A stretch of DNA of 64,000 nucleotides from Streptomyces sp. Root1304 (lineage in GTDB: Bacteria > Actinomycetota > Actinomycetes > Streptomycetales > Streptomycetaceae). Of the stretch, positions 8,429 to 16,360 are shown one piece after another. The position numbers and the translations under genes are program-made. The stretch's first letter is position 1. Each line of letters starts with the position of its first letter. A model generated the notes under the pieces. The model worked only from the letters and a program-made list of their open reading frames with translations. It ran no database searches and was not told where the DNA came from. The stretch spans positions 1,363 to 65,362 of the forward strand of contig NZ_LMEP01000022.1 in NCBI RefSeq assembly GCF_001426405.1, given 5' to 3'.

Positions 8429-9154
8429 TCAGTGCCGGCAGGACGGTCGGACGTGGAGCAGCTCGGTCCGCAGTACGGGTGTGCCGTCGACCGGTGCCGG
8501 GTTCTCCGCGGTCGGTTCGATGCCTCCGGCGGCGACCTTGTCGAGCGTCGCCAGACCGGCGGGGCCGACCGTGCCGAACACCGTGTAGTTCGGTCGCAGT
8601 GCGGAGTCGCCGTAGACGACGAAGAACTGTGAGCCGTTCGTGTTCGGGCCGGCGTTGGCCATCGCCAGCAGGCCGCGTCCGTAGAGCCGGCGCGTGCCCG
8701 TGGGATCGGTGGCTGCGGGCGGCAGGTCCACCGGCAGTTCGTCCTTGTACTTGTACCCGGGCCCGCCCTCACCGGTGCCGGTCGGGTCGCCGCACTGCAA
8801 GACCTTCAGCGTCGGGTACGCCGTCAGGCGGTGGCACACCGTGCGGTCGTAGAAGCCGTGCCGTGTCAGGTGCAGGAAACTCTGGACCGTGCACGGCGCC
8901 TTGGCCCGGTCCAGGCGCAGTGGAAGCGGGCCCTGACTGGTCGGAACGGCCAAGTCGACCGTGCCACGATCGGGGGTGCGCCGTGGATCGGGCGGCAGCG
9001 GAACACGGCGCGCCGGCGGCTCCTCCGGGGTCTGGCCGTACTGGCAGGGACCGTGCGTGGTGCGCGGCGGAGCGCTGTGGGAAGCGGTGGCGACGCTTCC
9101 CCCGGACACCACTAACGCCGCGGCCGCGAACGCACTGGTCAGTGCTCGTCTCAT
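8429..9154 (-). CDS. Secreted peptidyl-prolyl cis-trans isomerase, cyclophilin type
   Basis: A 241-residue protein with a Sec signal peptide (MRRALTSAFAAAALVVSGGS, then ATASHS). The cyclophilin fold follows: GTVDLAVPTSQGPLPLRLDRAKAPCTVQSFLHL, then GFYDRTVCHRL, GTGEGGPGYKYKDEL, GLLAMANAGPNTNGSQFFV and NYTVFGTV. The family's FHRVI catalytic arginine segment appears as CHRLTAYP, and ANAGPNTNGSQFF is well conserved. It probably helps fold exported proteins in the cell envelope. Cysteines in APCTVQS, TVCHRL and LQCGD could form disulfides. ATG 9154 was preferred over GTG 9163 because GGGAGGG lies eight bases upstream. It is monocistronic. Confidence 0.85.
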   Translation of the reverse strand: MRRALTSAFAAAALVVSGGSVATASHSAPPRTTHGPCQYGQTPEEPPARRVPLPPDPRRTPDRGTVDLAVPTSQGPLPLRLDRAKAPCTVQSFLHLTRHGFYDRTVCHRLTAYPTLKVLQCGDPTGTGEGGPGYKYKDELPVDLPPAATDPTGTRRLYGRGLLAMANAGPNTNGSQFFVVYGDSALRPNYTVFGTVGPAGLATLDKVAAGGIEPTAENPAPVDGTPVLRTELLHVRPSCRH

Positions 9155-9678
9155 CTTGCACACCCTCCCGATGGTCCCCAGGTCTCGGAGCGGTCGCAGT
9201 CTAGGGCGTGGTGTGGCCTGCGGGAGTGGGATTTCCGGCCGATCAGCGTGCCCAGAGCCCCGTCACTCGGGCGACACGTCCTTGGCCTTGCCGGGACCGC
9301 TGGGGTCCGTACCGAATCGACGGCAACGCGGAACACCCCGCGAGTGAGGGGAACGACGGTGCCCTGTCGCGGACCCCGGGAACGCGCCGCCGTCGGTCCG
9401 GGCCGGCACATGTCCAGCATTCGCCGAGCCGCTCCGGGCCGGCGGGCGACAGGGCACGGGATCCACGAGGAACATCCAGGTCACTGTGATGGCGCACGAC
9501 ACCGCGAGGGCGTACCCACGAGTTGCAAGGTCTCGGATGTCGCGCCCGAAGGTCACGGTCGGTGTCGCACGGATACCGGATCCGGTGTCGCGGTGCGACC
9601 CCGTAGTGCTGTGCCGCGGAAGCGGCGCGATGAGTTCCGGCGGTTGTGTGGTCTGCCCGTAGACGAAGGGAACACACC
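9155..9678. other. Non-coding or decayed stretch
   Basis: No gene is supported. A minus-strand frame near 9480-9556 reads like a membrane helix (GYALAVSCAITVTWMFLV), possibly the edge of a lost membrane-protein gene, but it soon degenerates. The following 120 bases likely hold the former promoter of the broken DHFR-like gene. Confidence 0.3.
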
Positions 9679-10014
9679 ATGCGCAAGATCATCATCTGCA
9701 CGTTCCTGACGCTCGACGGCGTCATGCAGACACCGGGCGGTCCGGACGAGGACGCGGAGAGCGGGTTCCAGCACGGCGGCCGGCAAAGGCCGGTGGACGA
9801 CGAGGTCGGCGCGGCCGTCGCCGCTGGGTACGAGCGCTCCGACGCGATGTTGCTCGGACGCGAGACGTACGAGATCTTCGCGTCGTACTGGCCGACGGCC
9901 GATCCCGACAACCCGTTCACGTCTCGACGACGAAGGGCGGCACCGTGGTCGGTGTCTACCGGCCGACCGGCCAACCCAGCTACGACAGCTGCAGGGGGTA
10001 TCGAGCACCCCTGA
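9679..10014 (+). pseudogene. Dihydrofolate-reductase-like (RibD C-terminal) protein, internally deleted
   Basis: The first 84 residues (MRKIIICTFLTLDGVMQTPG, later SDAMLLGRETYEIFASYWPT) are a typical start of the YwjB/RibD-C family of NADPH-dependent reductase-like proteins. After DPDNPFT the frame is lost. In the next frame the DNA encodes STTKGGTVVGVYRPTGQPSY, which matches the C-terminus of the same family. The middle, about 80 residues, is missing, so an internal deletion plus a frame shift has joined the two ends. GAAGGGAACACACC precedes the ATG, so the 5' fragment may still be expressed but cannot fold as the family does. Confidence 0.7.
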
Positions 10015-10046
10015 CCCCACATCGAATCGGCAAAGAAAAGAGCAGG

Positions 10047-11012
10047 TCAGCGCACCCTTCCTCGCGCCTTCAGCTGCGTCGCCGGCACCTCCGGTGCGGC
10101 CAGCCGGTCACCGTCGTAGCCCTTCACCTCGCCGAAGCGGTCGCCCGCCATCCAGTCCTCCCGCGCCACGCGGATCTCCTCGTCCGTGCGGCCGACGAAG
10201 TTCCACCACATGACGATCTCCTCCTCGAAGGGCTCCCCGCCCAGGAGCATCAGGCCCGCGTCCGAGGTCGCGCGCAGGGGGAGCTCCGTGCGGCCGCAGC
10301 CCAGGTAGAGCATGGAGCCGGGCAGGACGGGCACGCCGTCCACGTGGACCTCGCCGGACATCGCCAGGACCGCGTACTCGAAGTCCGGGTCCAGCGGGAG
10401 GCGCGTCTCGGCGCCCGCGGTCAGCGCGAGGTCGGCGCCGACGAGCGGGGTGTACGTGGTGCCGGGCGAGGCGGCGCCGTCGAGGGCGCCCAGGATCACC
10501 GTGGCCGTGAGGCCGGGCGCGGTGACCCGGGGCAGCTCGGCGTGGTGCTGGAAATGCGGTTCGACCTGGCGGTGGGCGTCGGGGAGGGCGACCCAGAGCT
10601 GGGCGCCGTGCAGGTAGCGGGCGTGCGGCCGAGGGCTCTCCTCCGAGTGGGAGATGGCACGGCCCGAGGTCATGAGGCCCAGTTCGCGCGGGCGGATCGC
10701 CTGGAGGCTGCCGGTGGAGTCGCGGTGCAGCACCTCCCCCTCGTGGAGCCAGCTGACGGTCTGGAGCCCCATGTGCGGGTGCGGCGGGACCTGCATCCCC
10801 GGTTCGTCGGCGATGTCGTCGGGGCCGTAGTGGTCGACGAAGACCCAGGCGCCGACCATCCGCCGGCCGAGGTTCGGGAGCAGCCGGCGGACCTCGGTCG
10901 ACTCGCCGAGCCGCACGTGCCGGGGGCTGAGGAGTTCCCGTACCGGCTCGGCTGCGACGAAGCCGCGGCCACCGCACACGGTCAGGGCGGCCTGACGATC
11001 AAGATTGCTCAT
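10047..11012 (-). CDS. Pirin family protein
   Basis: A 321-residue bicupin. The N-terminal cupin has the metal-binding and pirin signature VFVDHYGPDD...PPHPHMGLQTVSW, LHEGEVLHRDSTG, then MTSGRAISHSEESP. The C-terminal domain includes FEYAVLAMSGEVHVDGVPVLPG and ends with the EEIVMWWNFVGRT motif found in bacterial pirins. Bacterial pirins bind Fe2+ and some act as quercetin dioxygenases or modulate pyruvate metabolism; which applies is not deducible. ATG 11012 was used because an upstream ATG (11021) adds only three residues. It is transcribed divergently from the TPR gene. Confidence 0.85.
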   Translation of the reverse strand: MSNLDRQAALTVCGGRGFVAAEPVRELLSPRHVRLGESTEVRRLLPNLGRRMVGAWVFVDHYGPDDIADEPGMQVPPHPHMGLQTVSWLHEGEVLHRDSTGSLQAIRPRELGLMTSGRAISHSEESPRPHARYLHGAQLWVALPDAHRQVEPHFQHHAELPRVTAPGLTATVILGALDGAASPGTTYTPLVGADLALTAGAETRLPLDPDFEYAVLAMSGEVHVDGVPVLPGSMLYLGCGRTELPLRATSDAGLMLLGGEPFEEEIVMWWNFVGRTDEEIRVAREDWMAGDRFGEVKGYDGDRLAAPEVPATQLKARGRVR

Positions 11013-11115
11013 GACGCTCAACCCATCATTGTGGAATGTTCAACCATCCAGGCTTGTTGACCTGGTCGACCGCCACACAGGGTGGCAGATGCGGGCCGCT
11101 GGAGAGGAAGAGCAA

Positions 11116-11463
11116 GTGAGCGACACGTACTACGAGTTCGGAACGGCCTCGGAACGCTGGGACCGCGCCCGGTTCTTCTTCGACGCGAAGGAGTACGGAA
11201 CCGCCGTCCGCATCCTTCGCGGCCTGGTCGCCGAGCACCCGGACCAGACGGCCCAGCGGCTGCTCCTCGCCCGTGCCTACTACCACTCCGCCCAGCTCTC
11301 GCGGGCCGAGACCGAGCTGCGCGCCGTCCTGGAGCGCGACCCGGTCGAGCACTACGCCCGGCTGATGCTCGGGCGCGCCCTGGAGCGCCAGGGCCGGCCG
11401 GACGAGGCCGCTCCGCATCTGCGGATGGCCGCCGCCATGTCGGGTGAGACGCCGTCGTCCTGA
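11116..11463 (+). CDS. Small tetratricopeptide-repeat protein
   Basis: A protein of 115 residues starting at GTG 11116 behind GGAAG. After a short lead (VSDTYYEFGTASERWDRARFFFDAKEY) it carries about three helical TPR units, seen as A.RLL.GL...P......LLARAYYHSAQL..AE..LR..LERDP..HYARLMLGRALERQG. TPRs mediate protein-protein contacts, and no enzymatic domain is present. It lies between the divergent pirin and a copper-type operon whose operator begins 10 bases after its stop, so it is probably a separate transcription unit. The partner is unknown. Confidence 0.75.
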   Translation: MSDTYYEFGTASERWDRARFFFDAKEYGTAVRILRGLVAEHPDQTAQRLLLARAYYHSAQLSRAETELRAVLERDPVEHYARLMLGRALERQGRPDEAAPHLRMAAAMSGETPSS

Positions 11464-11473
11464 CGCGGGTCTG

Positions 11474-11490
11474 ATACCCCGGCGCGGTAT
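11474..11490 (+). promoter_or_regulatory. Candidate CsoR-type copper operator
   Basis: The palindromic core ATACC-CCGGCGC-GGTAT lies 25 bases upstream of the DUF6153 start. This ATACC/GGTAT dyad with a GC-rich centre resembles sites recognised by the copper-sensing repressor CsoR in actinobacteria. Context (DUF305 lipoprotein downstream) supports metal control. Not proven. Confidence 0.45.
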
Positions 11491-11514
11491 ATTCGGCAGC
11501 CAGGAGGCCTGGCT

Positions 11515-12036
11515 GTGCGGACACACCGAGCGGAACGCGGCAGACGAGCGGAAGGTGCCCTCGCGCACCTTCTGCTCGTCGTCGTGCTCGCGCTCGGCGT
11601 GTTCCTGATGCACGCCGTCGGACACCCCGAGGGGGCCGGCGGCGATACGGCGAGCGCTCACACGTCCTCGTCGTCGACGGCCGCTTCCTCCGCATCGATG
11701 GCCGCCTCGTCGTCGGCTGCCGTGCCCTCCTCACCCGGCACCGGTCAGTCCGCTCACGCGGCCTCCTCCGCCGCCGTGAACGGCCACTCCGCCGTCCCTC
11801 CCGGTGGCGACGACAGTTCCGACGCCCGGCACGGGCCGGGCTCCGGGATGGACATGACCACGCTCTGCGTGGCCGTCCTCGCCGGCTGGCTGTTCGCCGG
11901 GCTCGTCCGCGCCGCGCTCGCGCGGCGGCCCGAGTGGCTCGCCCTTCTCCTCGCGCGGCTCACCCCCGCGCTCGGGCCGCACGCCCCGCCGCCCCGACCC
12001 CCCGACCTCTCCCTGCTGTCCGTCCTGCGGATCTAG
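11515..12036 (+). CDS. DUF6153-like membrane protein
   Basis: A 173-residue protein starting at GTG 11515 behind AGGAGG. An Arg-rich N-terminus leads into one membrane helix (LAHLLLVVVLALGVFLMHAVG). A long Ser/Ala/His-rich low-complexity segment follows (about residues 40-110), then MDMTTLCVAVLAGWLFAGLV, a second hydrophobic segment, and a basic, proline-rich tail. The pattern helix, polar extracellular loop, MCVAVL helix is that of DUF6153 proteins of streptomycetes, often next to DUF305 genes. His and Met residues in the loop could bind copper, but this is conjecture. It is first in an operon with the next two lipoproteins. Confidence 0.65.
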   Translation: MRTHRAERGRRAEGALAHLLLVVVLALGVFLMHAVGHPEGAGGDTASAHTSSSSTAASSASMAASSSAAVPSSPGTGQSAHAASSAAVNGHSAVPPGGDDSSDARHGPGSGMDMTTLCVAVLAGWLFAGLVRAALARRPEWLALLLARLTPALGPHAPPPRPPDLSLLSVLRI

Positions 12037-12129
12037 GCCGTACCGCCACCGCGGGCGCCTCGCGCTGCCCGTGAACGCTTCGGCCTGCCCCTTTCCGTCC
12101 GTACGAACAGCACACGAGGTCTCACCCAC

Positions 12130-12789
12130 ATGCGTACCTTCACGAACCGCACCGCCCGGAAGCTCGCCCTGGTCGGCGCCGTCACCGCGACCGGTCTCCT
12201 GCTCGCCGCCTGCGGCACCGACGACGGCATGAGCGGAATGGACCACGGCGGTACGTCCGCCTCCGCCTCCGCGACCACCGGCGCGTCCCCGTCCCCGTCC
12301 GCCGCCGGCGCCGGCGCCCCCGCCCCGGGCGCCTTCAACGACGCGGACGTCATGTTCGCGCAGATGATGATCCCCCACCACCAGCAGGCCCTGGAGATGG
12401 CGGAGCTCGCCGACGGGCGGGCCGAGGACTCCGAGGTCAAGAAGCTGGTCGCCGCGATCGAGCAGGCGCAGGACCCGGAGATCCAGAAGATGAAGGCCTG
12501 GCTCAAGGGCTGGGGCAAGCCCGAGTCCGCGGGCCACGGCTCCGGTGGGCACGGCATGGCCGGGATGATGTCCGAGCAGGACATGAAGGACCTCGCCGCC
12601 GTCAAGGGCAAGGCCTTCGACCGCAAGTTCGCCGAGTTGATGATCGCCCACCACAACGGCGCCGTCGACATGGCGAAGGAGGAGCAGAAGAACGGCGGCA
12701 ACGCGACGGCGAAGGCGCTCGCCGACGACGTGGTGCGGACCCAGTCCGAAGAGGTCGCCGCGCTGCGGAAGATCCTCGACCGGCTCTGA
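12130..12789 (+). CDS. DUF305 domain lipoprotein, probable copper-binding
   Basis: A 219-residue exported lipoprotein with lipobox LLAAC at residue ~27, followed by a Ser/Pro/Ala linker. The DUF305 domain has the twin His motifs FAQMMIPHHQQALEMAELA and FAELMIAHHNGAVDMAKEE and a Met/His-rich hinge (GHGSGGHGMAGMM). The paired M-I-P/A-H-H helices form a ferritin-like fold with clustered Met and His. DUF305 genes are repeatedly found with copper-handling genes, so a periplasmic-side copper chaperone or scavenger role is plausible. It follows DUF6153 by 93 bases and precedes a hairpin. Confidence 0.85.
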   Translation: MRTFTNRTARKLALVGAVTATGLLLAACGTDDGMSGMDHGGTSASASATTGASPSPSAAGAGAPAPGAFNDADVMFAQMMIPHHQQALEMAELADGRAEDSEVKKLVAAIEQAQDPEIQKMKAWLKGWGKPESAGHGSGGHGMAGMMSEQDMKDLAAVKGKAFDRKFAELMIAHHNGAVDMAKEEQKNGGNATAKALADDVVRTQSEEVAALRKILDRL

Positions 12790-12832
12790 CCGGCCCGGAT
12801 CCCCTTCCCCCGTGCACCCACGCACGCGACTC

Positions 12833-12861
12833 GCGGCCCGTCCCCCTCGGGGGCGGGCCGC
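12833..12861 (+). terminator. Hairpin after the DUF305 gene
   Basis: Arms GCGGCCCGTCCCC and GGGGCGGGCCGC (one G-T wobble) around a tiny loop, 44 bases past the DUF305 stop. No U-tract follows, as is common in Streptomyces. It may attenuate rather than end transcription, since the next gene is on the same strand. Confidence 0.5.
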
Positions 12862-12930
12862 CCCGCAGCCGTACCCACGCTCCTCGGATCCCCGGGCCCT
12901 CGGACTTCCGGGCCCTCAGGCGAAAGAACC

Positions 12931-13809
12931 ATGACGACGTACTTCTCCGGCCGCGCCGCCGCCCTCATCTCCGTGTCCCTCGCCCTCACCCTGGGCCTCA
13001 CCGCCTGCTCGGCCGCCGACGGCACGGACACCGCCGCGGACCCCGGCGCCGCCCTCAGCCACATCCACGGGCTCGGCCTCCGCGGCGACACCCTCTACAT
13101 CGCGACCCACCAGGGGATCCACACCCCCGACGCCGACGGCCGGCCGATGCCGGTCGGTGACCGCCGGGACGACTTCATGGGCTTCACGGTCGCCCCCGAC
13201 GGCACCTTCCTGGCGAGCGGGCACCCCGCGCCGGGCGCCGCCGGACCCTCCGACCTCGGCCTCGTCGCGTCGGCGGACGCCGGGATCACCTGGCGGGAGA
13301 AGTCGCTCGCGGGCGAGGTCGACTTCCACGCCCTCGACACCGCGTCCGACTCCACCGTCTACGGGTACGACAGCGCGAACGGGCTCCTGAGGGCCAGCCC
13401 CGACGGGGTCACCTGGGAGGACCGGGCCTCCCTGCGCGCCCTCGACATCGCCGTCTCCCCCACCGCGCCCGGCACCGTCCTCGCCACCACCGAGTCCGGC
13501 GTGGCCCGCAGCACGGACGGCGGCAGGACGTTCGCGCCGGGAGCGGGCCGGGTCCTGGCGTACCTCTCCTGGGGCGCCCCCGACGCCCTGTTCGGCGTCG
13601 ACACCGACGGCGTCCTCTTCCGGGGGACGGCCGGGGGCACCGTCTGGACCCGGGTGTCCACCGTCCCGGGCGGCGCCCCGCAGGCGCTCACCGTCGTCGA
13701 TGCGCGGCGGCTGCTCGTCGCCACCCAGGACGGGGTGTACGAGTCACGGGACGCGGGCGCCCGCTTCGAGCGGCGCGTCGCGGTGACCACCGGGAAGGAG
13801 GGCCACTGA
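12931..13809 (+). CDS. F510_1955-like beta-propeller lipoprotein
   Basis: A 292-residue protein with signal peptide and lipobox LGLTAC at residue ~28, followed by repeats of the BNR/YCF48 type (ADAGITWREKSLAG, SPDGVTWEDRAS, STDGGRTFAPGAG, SRDAGARFERR). Each carries the S-x-D-x-G-x-T-W signature of sialidase-like propeller blades. The opening SHIHGLGLRGDTLYIATHQGI is typical of the F510_1955 family annotated as glycosylhydrolase-like, though no catalytic residues for hydrolysis are evident. Position after the DUF6153 and DUF305 genes suggests a surface role in the same metal-responsive locus. The ribosome site is weak (GAAAGAA). Confidence 0.7.
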   Translation: MTTYFSGRAAALISVSLALTLGLTACSAADGTDTAADPGAALSHIHGLGLRGDTLYIATHQGIHTPDADGRPMPVGDRRDDFMGFTVAPDGTFLASGHPAPGAAGPSDLGLVASADAGITWREKSLAGEVDFHALDTASDSTVYGYDSANGLLRASPDGVTWEDRASLRALDIAVSPTAPGTVLATTESGVARSTDGGRTFAPGAGRVLAYLSWGAPDALFGVDTDGVLFRGTAGGTVWTRVSTVPGGAPQALTVVDARRLLVATQDGVYESRDAGARFERRVAVTTGKEGH

Positions 13810-13819
13810 CGGGGGCGGG

Positions 13820-14026
13820 TCAGCGTTCCACGACGACCTCTCCGCCCACCACGACGGTCTCCGCGACCGTGCCGGGGATCTCATCCGGCGCGACGCGGAG
13901 GATGTCGCGGGAGAGGACGACGAAGTCGGCGAGCTTGCCGACGGTGAGCGAACCCCGCTCGCCCTCAAGGAAGTTGGCGTACGCCGAGCCCATCATGTAG
14001 CCCTCGACGGCGGTGGCGACGTCGAT
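13820..14026 (-). pseudogene. Amidohydrolase (YtcJ-like) remnant, C-terminal end only
   Basis: The minus-strand reading AVEGYMMGSAYANFLEGERG, then SLTVGKLADFVVLSRDILRV, matches the end of YtcJ/amidohydrolase-3 enzymes, where AYA...G.L..GKLADFVVLS..I is diagnostic. Only about 66 residues before the stop remain; the metal-binding TIM barrel is missing. The 5' break lies near 14027, where sequence belonging to an oppositely oriented gene begins. The product would be inactive. Confidence 0.7.
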
Positions 14027-14031
14027 CCCCC

Positions 14032-14325
14032 GGGAACAGCGCGCTCCGGGAGGCCCAGGAAGAGCTGGACCGCGCCCAGCGGGAGGACCTGGAGGCGCTG
14101 CTCGCGGCCGGGGTGGCGCGCCGGCGCTTCGCGCCCCTCGACACCGCCGCCCGCGCCTCCGAACTCCTGGCCCTGCTCGACGGGTTGAGCACCCGTGTGG
14201 TCCTGGGCCAGAAGTCCGGCCGGGACGAACGGTCCGCCCTGGAGGTGGCCCGCTCGGCGACCCGGGCACTGATCACCCCGTACGCGCCGGAGGGCGGCAA
14301 CTCCTTTTCGGGCGCGGCGGACTGA
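14032..14325 (+). pseudogene. TetR-like regulator remnant, C-terminal part
   Basis: The reading ALREAQEELDRAQREDLEAL, then LLAAGVARRRFAPLDTAARA and SELLALLDGLSTRVVLG, looks like the ligand-binding C-terminal domain of a TetR-family repressor. The DNA-binding helix-turn-helix is absent. It begins abruptly at the junction with the amidohydrolase remnant. A GTG at 14113 opens a 70-residue frame but has no clear ribosome site. TetR identity is inferred from the helical pattern and from the common divergent arrangement with a target enzyme gene. Confidence 0.5.
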
Positions 14326-14332
14326 GGAAGCA

Positions 14333-15781
14333 TCAGCCCCGGTACGCCTCCAGGAGCCGCAGCCACACCTCGCTCAGCGTCGGGTACGACGGGACCGCGT
14401 GCCACAGACGGGCGATCGGGACCTCGGCGACGACCGCGACCGTCGCCGCGTGGACGAGTTCCCCGATGCCGGGGCCGACGAAGGAGACGCCGAGGAGCAC
14501 CTCGCGGTCGAGGTCGACGACCATCCGGGCGTGCCCCCGGTAGCCCTGGGCGTACAGCCCGGCGCCCGCGACCTGCCGCATGTCGAGGTCCACCGCGCGC
14601 ACCCGGTGCCCGGCCCGCTCGGCCTCCGCGAGCGACAGTCCGACGGCACCCGCCTCGGGGTCGCTGAACACCACCTGCGGGACGGCCGCGTGGTCGGCGG
14701 TCGCCGCGTGCGGGCCCCAGCTCTCCGCGTCGAAGGCCTTCCCGTCCCGCGCGCGGGCGGCGATGGCCGCGCCGGCGATCCGCGCCTGGTACTTGCCCTG
14801 GTGCGTGAGGAGCGCGCGGTGGTTGACGTCCCCGACCGCGTACAGCCAGTCGCTGCCGGTGACCCGGAGGCTGTCGTCGACGTCGAACCAGGAGCCCGGC
14901 TCCAGGCCCACCGTGTCCAGGCCGATGTCCTCGGTGCGCGGGGACCGGCCGGTCGCGAAGAGCACCTCGTCGGCCTCGACGTGGTCGCCGCCCTCCAGGA
15001 CCACGGTGACGGGCCCCGTGCCCCCGTCGCGCACGACCGCGCTGACCGTGACGCCGGTGCGGATGTCGGCGCCGCGCGTGGTGAGCGCCTCGGCCACGTG
15101 CTCGCCGACGAAGGGCTCCATCCTCGGGAGCAGGCCCCCGCCCCGGACGAGCATCGTCACCTGGGCCCCGAGGGCCTGCCAGGCCGTGGCCATCTCCACG
15201 CCGACGACTCCCCCGCCGACCACGGCGAGGCGCCCGGGCACCCGGCCGGAGCTGGTGGCCTCGCGGCTTGTCCAGGGCCGCGCCCCGGCCAGTCCGGGCA
15301 GGTCGGGGAGGACGGCGCGGGTGCCCGTGCAGACGGCGACCGCGTGCCGGGCGGTGAGGACGTGCCGCTCGCCCTCGGGACCGGTGACCTCGACCCGGCG
15401 GGGCCCGTGGAGGCGGCCGTGCCCCCGGAAGACCCGTACGCCGATCGAGTCCAGCCAGTCCACCTGGCCGTCGTCCTTCCAGTGGCCGACCACCTCGTCC
15501 CGGTGGGCGAAGACCTCCAGGGCGTCCAGCGGGCCGTAGACCGACTCGCGCAGCCCCGCGACCTTACGGGCGTCGGAGCGGGCCAGTACGGGCCGGAGGA
15601 GTGCCTTGCTGGGCATGCAGGCCCAGTACGAGCACTCGCCGCCGAGCAGTTCGCTCTCGACGATCGCGGCGCTGAGGCCGGCGGCCCGCACCCGGTCGAC
15701 GACGTTCTCCCCCACCGGGCCCGCGCCCAGGACCACCACGTCGTAGGCGTACTCGTGCTCTTCTTCGACCGATCGCGTCAT
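14333..15781 (-). CDS. NAD(P)/FAD-dependent oxidoreductase, pyridine nucleotide-disulfide family
   Basis: A 482-residue flavoprotein. FAD motif VVVLGAGPVGENVVDRVRAAG, redox-disulfide segment GGECSYWACMPSKALLRP (C-x4-C), NAD(P) motif LAVVGGGVVGVEMATAW, second FAD motif LYAVGDVN. It resembles mercuric reductase and dihydrolipoamide dehydrogenase but lacks a heavy-metal-binding N-terminus. In the C-terminal interface motif the usual catalytic His is replaced (PSYPTLSE instead of HPT..E), so it may not act as an ordinary disulfide reductase; mycobacterial LpdA is a comparable atypical member. It is divergent from thioredoxin. Confidence 0.82.
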   Translation of the reverse strand: MTRSVEEEHEYAYDVVVLGAGPVGENVVDRVRAAGLSAAIVESELLGGECSYWACMPSKALLRPVLARSDARKVAGLRESVYGPLDALEVFAHRDEVVGHWKDDGQVDWLDSIGVRVFRGHGRLHGPRRVEVTGPEGERHVLTARHAVAVCTGTRAVLPDLPGLAGARPWTSREATSSGRVPGRLAVVGGGVVGVEMATAWQALGAQVTMLVRGGGLLPRMEPFVGEHVAEALTTRGADIRTGVTVSAVVRDGGTGPVTVVLEGGDHVEADEVLFATGRSPRTEDIGLDTVGLEPGSWFDVDDSLRVTGSDWLYAVGDVNHRALLTHQGKYQARIAGAAIAARARDGKAFDAESWGPHAATADHAAVPQVVFSDPEAGAVGLSLAEAERAGHRVRAVDLDMRQVAGAGLYAQGYRGHARMVVDLDREVLLGVSFVGPGIGELVHAATVAVVAEVPIARLWHAVPSYPTLSEVWLRLLEAYRG

Positions 15782-15895
15782 GGGGCCAGTCTGCTCCAGG
15801 GGGGCGGAATAGCACGGCTCGATACGCCGTTGTGCCGGTCGAGTCCCCAGGGGACCGTGAGGACACCGCCAGGAGACCCCCGAAAGGTAGGCAGC

Positions 15896-16267
15896 ATGAG
15901 CACCGTAGAGCTCACCAAGGACAACTTCGACGAGATCGTGAGCGGCAACGGGTTCGTCCTGATCGACTTCTGGGCTTCCTGGTGCGGTCCCTGCCGCCAG
16001 TTCGCACCGGTCTTCGAGGCCGCGTCCGAGCGCCACCAGGACCTCGTCTTCGCCAAGGTCGACACCGAGGCGCAGCAGGAGCTCGCGGCGGCGTTCGAGA
16101 TCCGTTCGATCCCGACGCTGATGATCGTGCGGGACAACGTGGCGGTCTTCGCGCAGCCGGGCGCCCTGCCCGAGGCGGCGCTGGAGGACGTGATCGGCCA
16201 GGCGCGGAAGCTGGACATGGACGAGGTCCGCAAGTCCGTGGCGGCTGCGGCGGCCGAGCAGAAGTGA
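15896..16267 (+). CDS. Thioredoxin
   Basis: A 123-residue protein with the canonical active site DFWASWCGPCRQFAPVFE (WCGPC at residues ~28-32), cis-proline region RSIPTLMIVRDN and the overall thioredoxin fold. A short C-terminal Ala/Lys extension makes it slightly longer than E. coli thioredoxin. It reduces disulfides in cytosolic targets using electrons from thioredoxin reductase. AAAGG lies upstream of ATG 15896. It is divergently transcribed from the disulfide-reductase-like flavoprotein, separated by 114 bases that could hold a shared redox-responsive promoter. A strong terminator follows. Confidence 0.93.
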   Translation: MSTVELTKDNFDEIVSGNGFVLIDFWASWCGPCRQFAPVFEAASERHQDLVFAKVDTEAQQELAAAFEIRSIPTLMIVRDNVAVFAQPGALPEAALEDVIGQARKLDMDEVRKSVAAAAAEQK

Positions 16268-16269
16268 CC

Positions 16270-16318
16270 CACGGCGGGGGGGGTACGGGAGACGCTCCCG
16301 TACCCCCCTCGCGCCGTG
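16270..16318 (+). terminator. Strong hairpin terminator after thioredoxin
   Basis: A near-perfect hairpin: outer arms CACGGCG/CGCCGTG and inner arms GGGGGGTACGGGAG/CTCCCGTACCCCCC around ACG. It separates thioredoxin from the convergent thiolase and can serve both strands. Confidence 0.85.
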
Positions 16319-16360
16319 TGCGACGCAGCCGTGCGTGCCGCGTGTGCGGGCCCTGAGGGC

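Noticed and set aside
6034..9204. Very long forward open frame of more than 1000 codons
   Set aside because: It runs antisense through the hypothetical protein, the GNAT remnant and cyclophilin, and is Arg/Pro/Gly-rich without family motifs. It is open only because stops are rare in GC-rich antisense frames.
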